From positions 3,968,001-4,032,000 of the forward strand of contig CP064979.1 of assembly GCA_016699575.1 (NCBI GenBank): a DNA stretch of 64,000 bases. The letters run 5' to 3'. The notes under the pieces are model-generated. The model did not search any database, had not been told where the DNA came from, and worked only from the letters and a program-made list of their open reading frames with translations. Positions 1-7,760 of this stretch are shown here, in pieces; position 1 is the first letter of the stretch, and every line of letters begins with the position of its first letter. The stretch comes from Flavobacteriales bacterium. Its GTDB lineage: Bacteria; Bacteroidota; Bacteroidia; Flavobacteriales_F; PHOS-HE28. The position numbers and the translations under genes were made by a program.

Positions 1-404
1 AGGGCTTTCACCTTGCTCACGAACACCTTCGGGCGCACCGGCTTGGTGATGTAATCGTCGGCACCCGCTTCGAACCCGGCGATCTGGGAATAGTCCTCGC
101 CGCGGGCGGTCAGGAAAACGATCAGCGTATCGTGGAACTCGGGCAGTTGGCGCAGTTGCATGCACACCTCCACGCCGTCCATGCCGGGCATCATGATGTC
201 CAGCACGATCAGGTGCGGCTTGAGCTCCTTCGCCTTGCGCAAAGCCTCACGGCCGTTCTGGGCGGTGCTCACCTGCATGCCCTCCCGTTCCAGGTTGTAC
301 TTCAGCAGATCGAGGATATCCACCTCGTCGTCCACCACAAGCACTTTCGAACTCGTCCAACTCACGCCGTCTTCCATTTGTGCGGCAAAGGAACCGAGGT
401 CCAT
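1..404 (-). CDS. response regulator, receiver domain (partial, C-terminus outside window)
   Basis: The first 134 residues of a two-component response regulator are visible; the gene runs off the left edge. I read it from the ATG at 404. The receiver domain begins with VLVVDDEVDIL (acidic pair D25/D26), the phospho-acceptor is D69 in LIVLDIMMPGMDG, the switch Thr is T99 in FLTARG, and the conserved Lys is K121 in ITKPVRP. This arrangement is typical of the OmpR/PhoB class, which carries a winged-helix DNA-binding domain after the receiver, but that part is not in the window. An in-frame ATG at codon 10 is an alternative start. A perfect -7 box lies upstream at 428-435. The partner histidine kinase is not visible. 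Confidence 0.9.
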   Translation of the reverse strand, partial: MDLGSFAAQMEDGVSWTSSKVLVVDDEVDILDLLKYNLEREGMQVSTAQNGREALRKAKELKPHLIVLDIMMPGMDGVEVCMQLRQLPEFHDTLIVFLTARGEDYSQIAGFEAGADDYITKPVRPKVFVSKVKA

Positions 405-427
405 ACGGGGCTACGTTAAGGGATGGT

Positions 428-435
428 CAAAAGTA
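428..435 (-). promoter_or_regulatory. Bacteroidota-type -7 promoter element for the response regulator
   Basis: Read on the minus strand the octamer is TACTTTTG, an 8/8 match to the Bacteroidota sigma-A -7 consensus TAnnTTTG, 23 nt upstream of the response-regulator ATG. The assignment rests on the motif alone; I could not recognise a confident -33 element. Confidence 0.5.
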
Positions 436-473
436 GGTTGCGTCCGGCCGCATCCCGTCGTCCTGTCTCCGCC

Positions 474-481
474 TACATTCG
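474..481 (+). promoter_or_regulatory. -7 promoter element of tRNA-Gly
   Basis: TACATTCG (7/8 to TAnnTTTG) ends 8 nt before the mature 5' end of the tRNA-Gly gene, which is where a -7 element should lie if transcription begins at or just before the tRNA. It serves as a calibration for similar boxes close to protein starts elsewhere in the window. Confidence 0.5.
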
Positions 482-489
482 CCGCACAA

Positions 490-562
490 GCGGGAGTAGC
501 TCAGTTGGTAGAGCATCAGCTTCCCAAGCTGAGGGTCGCGGGTTCGAGTCCCGTTTCCCGCT
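490..562 (+). tRNA. tRNA-Gly (anticodon CCC)
   Basis: All four arms fold: acceptor GCGGGAG with TTCCCGC (one G-U pair), a D arm, an anticodon stem TCAGC/GCTGA with a seven-base loop TTCCCAA placing CCC at the anticodon, and a T arm GCGGG/CCCGT with loop TTCGAGT. The discriminator base is U, as usual for bacterial tRNA-Gly. CCA is not encoded. A terminator hairpin follows directly. Confidence 0.96.
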
Positions 563-566
563 CCGG

Positions 567-591
567 AACGGAGGCCACAAGCCTCCGTTTT
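567..591 (+). terminator. intrinsic terminator after tRNA-Gly
   Basis: A perfect 9-bp stem AACGGAGGC/GCCTCCGTT with loop CACAA is followed by a short T run. It starts five bases after the tRNA 3' end and so probably ends the monocistronic tRNA transcript. Confidence 0.7.
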
Positions 592-672
592 CGTTGGTGC
601 TAACGCCATGGTGTTCGTGGTTCGCTGCGCCGGTCGCCTTCCACCTTGAAGCAGCGGGCATTTTTGCCCCGC

Positions 673-1953
673 ATGGCAAAGCGCACGGCCGGGACCGCAC
701 GGACCAGCACCTTGAAGGTGGTGGAGCTCTTCGCTGGCGTTGGCGGTTTCCGGCTCGGGCTGGAGGCAGCTTCCCGCGGGCGGCGATCGGTGAAATTCGA
801 GGTAGCTTGGAGCAATCAGTGGGAGCCGAGCACCTCGGTGCAGCATGCATCCGATGTGTACACGGCGCGCTTCGGCAAGAAGGGCCATTCGAACCTGGAC
901 ATCAGCACGGTTGATGTGGCGGACATCCCGGACCATGACCTTTTGGTAGGGGGGTTCCCTTGCCAGGATTATTCAGTGGCCAGCACGCTCATCAACTCCA
1001 AGGGCTTGGTGGGCAAGAAGGGCGTGCTATGGTGGCAGATCCATCGCATACTGAAGGGCAAGCGCCGAAAACCGCAGTACCTCCTGTTGGAGAACGTGGA
1101 TCGGCTACTGGCCTCGCCCGCCGCACAACGCGGTCGGGATATGGCGGTAATGCTCCGCAGTCTCAGCGACTTGGGCTATGCTGTTGAATGGCGCGTGGTG
1201 AACGCCGCGGATTATGGCATGCCCCAGCGTCGAAGACGCGTTTTCATCTTGGGTGTTCACCGCTCAAGTCCCTTGTTCAAGCGGATGCAGGCCGAGTTTG
1301 CTTCCGAAGCGGCTATCGGTGGCCTGCTGAACGAGGCATTTCCAGTGCAAGAGCCCGTAGAGAAGGAGCATCGTTTCACGTTGGAGAAGAACCTACGGAC
1401 CGTCAGTGACCGCTTCAACGCCAAGCGCGCCAAGAGCCCGTTCCAGAACAGCGGGATGATGGTTGATGGTGCCGTGCGCACCCGCAAGGTGAAGGCTGCC
1501 TATTCCGGTCCGGTGGCTACGCTGGGCCAGGTGCTGGTGCCGACCAAGCTGGTTCCGAAAGAGTTCTTCGTTCAAGCCGGTCAACTGCCCGCGTGGCGCC
1601 AACTGAAAGGAGCGAAGCGCGAAGAGCGGACGGCCCGCACCGGACATCGCTACACCTATGCGGAGGGCGCCATGGTCTTCCCGGATGCGTTGGATCGCCC
1701 GTCACGGACCATCATCACCAAGGAAGGGGGCTCGGCACCCAGCCGGTTCAAGCACGTGGTGCGCACCCCCGAAGGGAGGCTCCGCCGCTTGGTACCCGAG
1801 GAACTGGAAGCACTCAACATGTTCCCCGTGGGCCACACGGCCGGCGTGGATCCCGCGCGGCGTGCGTTCTTCATGGGGAACGCCTTGGTCGTGGGCGTCG
1901 TGGAACGCATCGGCAAGGCGTTGGGTGACGCCATATCCAAGGAACCGCGTTAG
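673..1953 (+). CDS. DNA (cytosine-5-)-methyltransferase, Dcm/M.HhaI family
   Basis: A 426-residue C5-cytosine methyltransferase that transfers a methyl group from S-adenosylmethionine to cytosine in a specific duplex sequence. Motifs appear in the standard order: motif I LFAGVGGFRLGLE (19-31, SAM binding), motif IV GGFPCQDYS with catalytic Cys97, motif VI ENV (140-142), motif VIII QRRRRVFILG (185-194), a variable target-recognition region (about 200-350), and motif X GNALVV near 402. No restriction endonuclease lies beside it. An in-frame TTG at 646 would add nine residues, but the ATG at 673 sits better before motif I. An AIPR-family gene lies 2.8 kb away on the opposite strand. The recognition sequence cannot be read from the protein. 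It may be a solitary methylase or the modification half of a dispersed defence locus. Confidence 0.93.
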   Translation: MAKRTAGTARTSTLKVVELFAGVGGFRLGLEAASRGRRSVKFEVAWSNQWEPSTSVQHASDVYTARFGKKGHSNLDISTVDVADIPDHDLLVGGFPCQDYSVASTLINSKGLVGKKGVLWWQIHRILKGKRRKPQYLLLENVDRLLASPAAQRGRDMAVMLRSLSDLGYAVEWRVVNAADYGMPQRRRRVFILGVHRSSPLFKRMQAEFASEAAIGGLLNEAFPVQEPVEKEHRFTLEKNLRTVSDRFNAKRAKSPFQNSGMMVDGAVRTRKVKAAYSGPVATLGQVLVPTKLVPKEFFVQAGQLPAWRQLKGAKREERTARTGHRYTYAEGAMVFPDALDRPSRTIITKEGGSAPSRFKHVVRTPEGRLRRLVPEELEALNMFPVGHTAGVDPARRAFFMGNALVVGVVERIGKALGDAISKEPR

Positions 1954-1957
1954 CCGC

Positions 1958-1965
1958 CACCTTTG
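1958..1965 (+). promoter_or_regulatory. -7 promoter element 7 nt before msrA
   Basis: CACCTTTG matches TAnnTTTG at 7 of 8 positions and ends only 7 nt before the msrA ATG, right after the stop codon of the methyltransferase gene. If used, the msrA transcript would have almost no 5' leader. Confidence 0.4.
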
Positions 1966-1972
1966 CGGCAAC

Positions 1973-2497
1973 ATGGAAACAGCGGTTCTGGGTGCTGGGT
2001 GCTTTTGGTGCGTTGAGGCGGTCTTCAAGGAGGTGCGCGGGGTGACTTCCGTGACGCCCGGCTTTTGCAACGGCCGCACACGCAACCCCACTTACAAGGA
2101 AGTATGCACGGGAACGACCGGTCACAATGAGGTGGCGCGCATCGTGTTCGATCCTGCTGTGGTCAATTTCGCGCAGTTGCTGGAGGTGTTCTGGGGAACG
2201 CACGACCCCACTACCCTGAACCGGCAGGGCGAGGACATAGGAGAGCAATACAGATCCGGTGTCTACTACCTGAACGAAGCCCAGCGTGCAACTGCCGAAG
2301 CCATGAAGCAGGCGTTGGACGGCAGTGCGGCTTTTGGCGCCCCGGTGGTTACGGAGGTGGTTGCGCTGGATGAGTTCTTCCCGGCCGAGAACTACCACCA
2401 CGATTACTACGCCAACAACCCCGACCAAGGGTACTGCCGCGTCGTACTCCGGCCCAAGCTGGAAAAGTTCCGCAAGGCGTTCGCCGCATTCCGTTGA
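1973..2497 (+). CDS. msrA: peptide-methionine (S)-S-oxide reductase MsrA (cytoplasmic)
   Basis: 174 residues, the normal length for single-domain MsrA, which reduces the S epimer of methionine sulfoxide in free and protein-bound form. The catalytic motif GAGCFWC has the nucleophile Cys10; the conserved GTTGHNEVARIVFDP, THDPT and AENYHHDYY segments are present, and Cys155 in GYCR is in the position of the recycling cysteine. No signal peptide. Translation starts 20 nt after the methyltransferase stop, with a promoter-like box between the two. A second, exported MsrA is at 56670-57329. No MsrB is seen in the window. Confidence 0.95.
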   Translation: METAVLGAGCFWCVEAVFKEVRGVTSVTPGFCNGRTRNPTYKEVCTGTTGHNEVARIVFDPAVVNFAQLLEVFWGTHDPTTLNRQGEDIGEQYRSGVYYLNEAQRATAEAMKQALDGSAAFGAPVVTEVVALDEFFPAENYHHDYYANNPDQGYCRVVLRPKLEKFRKAFAAFR

Positions 2498-2546
2498 ACG
2501 GCACGGTTCCTGATCACTGCCCTATTTTCACACCGACCCCACGCAC

Positions 2547-3293
2547 ATGTACAAGAAGACCATCGTAGTGATCGCGACCCTGTCCGTTGCCTTTGCCACC
2601 GCACCGCCCGATGAAGGCGTTGAACTCATCGAGAACGGCGGGTTCGAAACCATCACCAAGGAAGCCAACACATGGGACCAGATCCGTTTGGCCACCGGTT
2701 GGGGCAACGCCACGTTGGGCATGAGCGAGCTCTTCAGCAAAAGTGCCCCCGCCAAGACCGTGGGCATTCCGGATAATGAATACGGCTCTTGCGATCCCTT
2801 TGATGGTGAGCACTTTGCGGGCTTCCACGCATGGAAGGACGATGTGCGCTTCGATTGGGGAAGCAGCGACCCCGAGGAACTCTTCAAACCCGGTTGGAAC
2901 CTCTACGCTGAGTACATCCAATGCGAGATGAAGCAAGCCTTGTTCGAGGGGCGTACCTACGAAGTGGTCTATCGCATCCGGCTCTCGAAGAACAGCGATC
3001 GCGCCGTTAGCGGTATCGGCGCCTATTTCGGCCCCGAGAAGATGGAGTACTACCACCGGCACTACCTGGCCGAGAAGCCTGTGGTTTACACAGAGACCAT
3101 CACCAAGGACAAGGACAAATGGACCGAAGTGCGGGGCACGTTCGTGGCGGATGGTGGTGAGAGCTGGTTGTGCATCGGTGTGTTCCCGCACGCTGGCATG
3201 GACCAGACCAGGATCATCGAGGGGCTGGACAACAAATACGCTTACTACTACATCGATGGGATCAGCGTGAGGGAAGTGGAGCCGGACAAGTGA
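2547..3293 (+). CDS. secreted jelly-roll-like protein, paralogue of the OmpA-type protein downstream
   Basis: 248 residues beginning with an export signal (MYKKTIVVIATLSVAFA). The whole mature part aligns with the N-terminal domain of the next gene: both contain NGGFE or NSGFE, TWDQ, ATGW, PDNE, DGEHFAGF or DGEHYAGF, KDD, SDRAVSGIGAY, HRHYL, GTF-ADGGE and YY-DG. This looks like a carbohydrate-binding-module-like beta-sandwich of the kind found at the N-terminus of some Bacteroidota OmpA proteins. This copy has no TSP3 repeats and no OmpA domain. No enzymatic function is apparent. It follows msrA by 49 nt and precedes the paralogue by 72 nt, so co-transcription is plausible. Function is inferred only as a cell-surface or periplasmic binding protein. 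Confidence 0.8.
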   Translation: MYKKTIVVIATLSVAFATAPPDEGVELIENGGFETITKEANTWDQIRLATGWGNATLGMSELFSKSAPAKTVGIPDNEYGSCDPFDGEHFAGFHAWKDDVRFDWGSSDPEELFKPGWNLYAEYIQCEMKQALFEGRTYEVVYRIRLSKNSDRAVSGIGAYFGPEKMEYYHRHYLAEKPVVYTETITKDKDKWTEVRGTFVADGGESWLCIGVFPHAGMDQTRIIEGLDNKYAYYYIDGISVREVEPDK

Positions 3294-3365
3294 GGTTCGC
3301 AGGGTTTTGTGACCTTCGCGCCATTGTTGCGTCGCAAACCCTGTTCAACCCAAAACCTTCCCGCT

Positions 3366-4727
3366 ATGAAGAAACAACTTACGCGTCTGGCTGCCATTGC
3401 AGCTTGTACAGGCCCGGTGGCACTCCATGCCCAGAACATGGTGCGCAATTCCGGGTTCGAAGACATCGGAACCCCGGTCACCACCTGGGATCAACTGGAC
3501 CACGCCACCGGCTGGAGCAATGCCAATGCTGGCAGTTGCGACGTGTTCCAGAAAGATTGCAAGGACAAGAGCACGGCCATCCCCGACAATGAACTCGGCA
3601 GCGCCGCACCGAGCGACGGTGAGCATTATGCCGGTTTCGTGGCCTATAAGGACGACCGCAAGCACAACTGGAAACGGACGTTCCTTGGAACGCACGACCA
3701 CGAGCGTTGGATCGAAGCCTACCAGAATTACAGCGAGTACATGCAGATCGAGCTTTCCGGTCCGCTTGAGGCCGGCAAGGAGTACGATATCGCATTCAAG
3801 GTGAGCCTGGGCGAGCACAGCGACCGCGCGGTCAGCGGCATCGGTGCCTATTGCTCACCCGTACAACTGGCCCACGCTCACCGCCACTATCTTGACGTGA
3901 AGCCACAAGTCTTCACCCGCGAGGTGCTGAAGGACAAGGCCAACTGGGTGGATGTGAAGGGTACGTTCAAGGCTGACGGCGGTGAGCGTTTCATCGTGAT
4001 CGGAGCATTCCCCACAGCCGGTATGGAGAAAGTGAAGGTGATCGAAGGCGGTGATAGCCAACGGGCTTACTACTTCGTGGACGGGGTAAGCCTTGTGCTG
4101 CATCCTGAGCCCGATACCGATGGAGACGGTGTGATCGACAAACTGGACAAGTGCATGAACGTGCCTGGTTTGGCTACCCTCGACGGCTGCCCCGATAAGG
4201 ACGGCGACGGTGTTACCGATGCCATGGACGCTTGCCCGGACAAGAGCGGACCCGCCGACAAGCAGGGCTGCCCTGACACCGATGGTGATGGCGTTACCGA
4301 CAATATCGACCGCTGCCCTAACGAGAAAGGCGTGGCCAGCATGAAGGGCTGCCCGGAGATCAACGAGAAGACGAAGCAGTTGTTCCAGCGTGCGCTCACC
4401 GGGGTCAAGTTCGATACCGGCAAGAGCACCATTAAGAAGGAGAGCAACACCATCCTGAACGAGGTGGTGAAGGTGATGCAGGAGAACCCGACCTACAACT
4501 TGGAGATCCATGGCCACACCGACGACCAGGGCGACGATGCCAAGAACTTGAAGTTGAGCGACGACCGTGCGGCTGCCGTGCGCGAGTACCTAACCAAGGC
4601 CGGTGTATCCGGCGACCGTCTGCGTTCACAAGGCCACGGCGAGACGATGCCCGTCGCGGACAACAAGACATCGACCGGCCGGGCTACCAACCGCCGCGTT
4701 GAGTTCAAGGTCACGTTCTGGGAGTAA
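3366..4727 (+). CDS. OmpA-family outer-membrane protein with N-terminal binding domain and TSP3 repeats
   Basis: 453 residues from the ATG at 3366, which begins a signal peptide (MKKQLTRLAAIAACTG, cleavage near ALHAQ). Domains in order: a jelly-roll-like domain (about 20-245) paralogous to the preceding gene; three thrombospondin type 3 calcium-binding repeats (about 250-330), each with DTDGDGV- or DKDGDGV-type motifs and CP cysteines; and a C-terminal OmpA/MotB peptidoglycan-binding domain (about 340-453) with VKFDTGKSTIK, HGHTDDQGD and NRRVEFKV. It probably tethers the outer membrane to peptidoglycan while presenting the N-terminal domain outside. A strong bidirectional terminator follows at 4750-4778. 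Confidence 0.9.
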   Translation: MKKQLTRLAAIAACTGPVALHAQNMVRNSGFEDIGTPVTTWDQLDHATGWSNANAGSCDVFQKDCKDKSTAIPDNELGSAAPSDGEHYAGFVAYKDDRKHNWKRTFLGTHDHERWIEAYQNYSEYMQIELSGPLEAGKEYDIAFKVSLGEHSDRAVSGIGAYCSPVQLAHAHRHYLDVKPQVFTREVLKDKANWVDVKGTFKADGGERFIVIGAFPTAGMEKVKVIEGGDSQRAYYFVDGVSLVLHPEPDTDGDGVIDKLDKCMNVPGLATLDGCPDKDGDGVTDAMDACPDKSGPADKQGCPDTDGDGVTDNIDRCPNEKGVASMKGCPEINEKTKQLFQRALTGVKFDTGKSTIKKESNTILNEVVKVMQENPTYNLEIHGHTDDQGDDAKNLKLSDDRAAAVREYLTKAGVSGDRLRSQGHGETMPVADNKTSTGRATNRRVEFKVTFWE

Positions 4728-4749
4728 CCGCCCCGATCGCTTTCAATGA

Positions 4750-4778
4750 AAGAGGCCGCTCGTGTTGAGCGGCCTCTT
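4750..4778. terminator. bidirectional terminator between the OmpA and AIPR genes
   Basis: A perfect 11-bp stem AAGAGGCCGCT/AGCGGCCTCTT with a 7-nt loop lies between two convergent genes. T-rich sequence follows the stem on both strands. The GGCCGC core recurs in other terminators of this window. Confidence 0.8.
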
Positions 4779-4801
4779 CCGTTCTGTTCCACTGGGCGCG
4801 C

Positions 4802-6559
4802 TCAGCGCAGCTTCTGCACTTTCCATCCGTAGCGCTCCTCAGCAATGCGCATGGCGTGCTTGAAGGCGGCGTGCGTGCGCAGGAAATCGTAGCGCTCCTC
4901 AGCCACCTTGTCCGCGTATTGCGGCAGGGCGATGAGCTCGCTCAAGATCGGACGGCATTTGGTGCTCGCCATGTTGTAGAGCATCTTCACATAGTCAACG
5001 CTCACCACCATGTCGGTGCCGTGCTCCTCCGACCACTTGTCGCAGTTGGGGTCGTTGAGGACGGCTTGGCACATGAGTGCGTTCAACAGCAGGCGCGCCT
5101 TGGGCAGGAAGGCGTACTTGATGCTGCCTTTGTCCAGGATCTCCTTCGTGATGCGGCCCAGACGCTCTTGGATCTTGTAGCAGAGCACGATCCGTCGCGG
5201 GTCGGCATTGAGGCGGCCCGGGGTGAACATCATGTCATAGATCTTGTCGTCCTCGAAGGCAGTGCGCATGCTGCGCATCTTGTCGATCTCGCCTTCGCTG
5301 GCCAGGAACGTCTGTGCCAGCTTCAGCAGGCCGATGGCACGGCTTTCACTGATGCCGAGTTCCTCCAATTCCTCGGCGCTGTGCCCTTCAAAGCTGCGCT
5401 CCTGCCGTTCGTAGAAGATGCCCAGCTTGCGGAAGGCATCCTGCAGCTGCAGCTGGATCATATCGTTGGCACGCAGGTTCCACGGCTGTATCGGGGTCTG
5501 GCGGTTGTTGTTGATCGTCACGCTCACCACGAACTCGTCCGGCGCTTCGCTCACCACTTTGGCCATCACGTGGATGTGCTTCAAACGGTTCTTGATGCGG
5601 CTGATGTCCTTGTGGTCTTCGTGCTTTTCGAGGAACCGGCTGATCGTCGTTACCGTCTGAGCACCGTTGAGCAGGCGGGGCTCAATGATCTCGCTCACGC
5701 CGTTGGCGTTGTGCGCGAACTTGGTGCAGCTGAAAGTCACTCCGTTGTGATCGAACAGGAAGCGGCTCTCGTCTTGGCTGCCATCGATAAGCATGTCCTT
5801 GAAGGCACGCTCCATGGCCCGGTTGGCCGGGCTGGTTTCGGGCATGCCGTACCGGATGTTGCGCTCGAAGAAACGGTCGCCCATCTGTTTGTGCATGGTG
5901 TGCAGGTCCCAAAGGCGCATGAACCCTACGTGCAGGCTCTCACCATCGGGGCCTTCGGCGTTCAGCACGCTGCCCAGCTCAAGCTCGAAGCGGTGTGTGC
6001 GGTGCTCGGTCGAATTACCGCTCTTGCCCGTAACGCTCTTGAAGACCACCACCATGGTGACCCGCTTCCCGGAGAAGTAGTTGTTGATGACGAACTGCTT
6101 GTTCTCGAGGTCTTCGCGCAGTTTGTCCAGCACGATGCCGCGCTCGGCTTCAGCGGGGTCGCCCAAGAAAACGAACTGGAACTGGACCCTGTCGATGCTG
6201 TCACGGTCTTCCTTAAGGCTCCTGCGGAGGCGCTTGGTCAGCGCATCATCGGCCGAAGCATTGCTGAAAATGTGCTCCAAACCACCACCCAGAAGTTGCT
6301 CGAAAGCAGGGCGGAAGGTGTCCGCATTCTTCGAGTTGCGGAAGATGAACAGGTGGAGGGTCTTCTTCTTGGCGTCAACATGGAAGCCATCGATGCCCGT
6401 GGAGCTTCCGCCGAAGGCCACCTGTTCAGACGCTTGCTCCCGGTCAAGGCCAACGATAGCCTCCAGATACAGCAGTCCGAAATAGTCGTTCGGGGCTCCT
6501 CCATGCTTTCCCTTCAGCTCTTTATGGGCGGCGGAGATCTTCGCGTCTGTGATGGACAT
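4802..6559 (-). CDS. AIPR family (abortive-infection phage-resistance) protein
   Basis: 585 residues, full length for the family. The AIPR core is recognisable: FERNIRYGMP..NRAM (231-249), FLFDHNGVTFSC (267-278), LLNGAQTV (296-303), then VTINNNRQTPIQPWNLRAND (347-366) followed by YERQE. AIPR proteins are found in phage-defence operons, often with DCM-type methylases, Z1 ATPases and GHKL/MutL-like ATPases. The N-terminus (about 55-80: GIDGFHVD, then TLHLFIFRNSK) resembles the PD-(D/E)XK-like region found in relatives, but the expected E/Q-x-K is not obvious. It has its own start at 6559 and no operon partner. The only other candidate defence gene nearby is the DCM methylase at 673. Molecular activity in this family is not established. 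Confidence 0.85.
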   Translation of the reverse strand: MSITDAKISAAHKELKGKHGGAPNDYFGLLYLEAIVGLDREQASEQVAFGGSSTGIDGFHVDAKKKTLHLFIFRNSKNADTFRPAFEQLLGGGLEHIFSNASADDALTKRLRRSLKEDRDSIDRVQFQFVFLGDPAEAERGIVLDKLREDLENKQFVINNYFSGKRVTMVVVFKSVTGKSGNSTEHRTHRFELELGSVLNAEGPDGESLHVGFMRLWDLHTMHKQMGDRFFERNIRYGMPETSPANRAMERAFKDMLIDGSQDESRFLFDHNGVTFSCTKFAHNANGVSEIIEPRLLNGAQTVTTISRFLEKHEDHKDISRIKNRLKHIHVMAKVVSEAPDEFVVSVTINNNRQTPIQPWNLRANDMIQLQLQDAFRKLGIFYERQERSFEGHSAEELEELGISESRAIGLLKLAQTFLASEGEIDKMRSMRTAFEDDKIYDMMFTPGRLNADPRRIVLCYKIQERLGRITKEILDKGSIKYAFLPKARLLLNALMCQAVLNDPNCDKWSEEHGTDMVVSVDYVKMLYNMASTKCRPILSELIALPQYADKVAEERYDFLRTHAAFKHAMRIAEERYGWKVQKLR

Positions 6560-6657
6560 GGCCTTCGTTTTCAGTTAGGGCCGTGAAACTGCACAGTCCC
6601 GACCATATCCGCAAGCCTTTTGGTCGGGAAAAGTCACGGCAAGGACCCGTTTAGGGG

Positions 6658-7683
6658 TCAATTCCCGCTGAAGTAGCGGCAAACAGCCACCCCGTCGGAC
6701 CCGTCCACACGTGCAAGGAACAGGCCCGCCAACCCGGGAAGTTCGAGCTCGGAAACACCGGCAGCCCAGGTCCCGGCCCAGATCGGTCGACCGGTGGCGT
6801 CCAGCACATCCACTTGGGCCGGAACCGCTATGGATCGGAACAGCCGGTTGCCCACCGCCCATAATCGAGGCTTGGGTTCGCCAGCATCGTCCACCCCGGC
6901 GCTAAGCCCCCAAATGGCATCAACCCATTGGGGGTTGTCGATGTAAGGGTTGCGGTTCAGTTGGACAGCAAAAATGGCGTTGTTGCGGTCAACCTCCTTA
7001 TTGTCCACGGGGTCCTGGTTATGCCAGGCATACAACATGCTTTGGGCCCATTGGCTGAATTCGCCTCCGGTGAGCATCGGGCATGGCCACGTGGAGGTCT
7101 GGTCCATGTAGCGCGTGAGCATGTAGAAGTAGCTGCGGGCCAGGTCCCCTTTGTACAGGTCGATGGGTTCGAACGCATCTTGTCCTCCGCAGCCTTGGTT
7201 CACGCATGGACCGACCTTGCTGCCGTTCTGGCTGGTCCAATCGGGGTTGGTGACTTCACCATAAACAAAGCTGCCCCTCTTCTGGTTCACCCAACCATCG
7301 GTCGGGTAAATGTGGAACAGGTCACTGTTCATAGGGGGCTGGTCGTTGAACCAGCTCAGTGGAAAGCTGTGCTCACGATTGAAACAATCGCCTTCGCCCG
7401 TGTAGGTGCCGCACTGGTCGACCCCGAACGTGTACAAGTAGGGTTCGTTGGGGCCCGGGACATCGCTGTAGATGTCCCAGACATAACCGTCAGGCCGGTC
7501 GTCGGTGCTCTGCATAAGCCCCCAAAGAGCGCTGTACTGCTGAACACTATGGTTGTCGATGATGTCGCGCAGCGCTAGGCGCAAGGGTTCGCCGCTCAGG
7601 CCGAACGTGCTGTCGTAATAGCCGGGCGGGGGTTGGGCCACGGCAGTGCTTCCAACGAGCAAGAACAGGGCAGCGCTCTTCAT
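6658..7683 (-). CDS. secreted endonuclease I family nuclease with T9SS sorting domain
   Basis: 341 residues. The ATG at 7683 was chosen because it starts a signal peptide (MKSAALFLLVGSTAVAQ); upstream codons look non-coding. The EndA/NucM-type beta-beta-alpha-metal nuclease motif is CFNREHSFPLSWF, giving the catalytic His, followed by SDLFHIYPTDGWVN and RGSFVYGE. Such enzymes cleave DNA and RNA non-specifically outside the cell. The C-terminal 70 residues (VDVLDATGRPIW through CRYFSGN) are a T9SS type A sorting domain, so the enzyme is probably released or surface-attached for nucleic-acid scavenging. A TACTTTGG promoter-like box ends 4 nt before the start. Confidence 0.92.
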   Translation of the reverse strand: MKSAALFLLVGSTAVAQPPPGYYDSTFGLSGEPLRLALRDIIDNHSVQQYSALWGLMQSTDDRPDGYVWDIYSDVPGPNEPYLYTFGVDQCGTYTGEGDCFNREHSFPLSWFNDQPPMNSDLFHIYPTDGWVNQKRGSFVYGEVTNPDWTSQNGSKVGPCVNQGCGGQDAFEPIDLYKGDLARSYFYMLTRYMDQTSTWPCPMLTGGEFSQWAQSMLYAWHNQDPVDNKEVDRNNAIFAVQLNRNPYIDNPQWVDAIWGLSAGVDDAGEPKPRLWAVGNRLFRSIAVPAQVDVLDATGRPIWAGTWAAGVSELELPGLAGLFLARVDGSDGVAVCRYFSGN

Positions 7684-7760
7684 GCCGCCAAAGTACCTCC
7701 TCAGGGTGGGAACGACGAAGGCGGACCAGGGCCCGCCTTCGCTTAGCGTTCGTATGGCGA

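Noticed and set aside
427..936. Open frames spanning tRNA-Gly on both strands
   Set aside because: Frames through tRNA genes are spurious; the products repeat the well-known tRNA-derived GTRTRDPQLG-type sequence.
4856..6586. A 576-codon plus-strand frame opposite the AIPR gene
   Set aside because: Its product is dominated by His, Val and Leu with no motif, while the minus-strand frame carries the full AIPR core.
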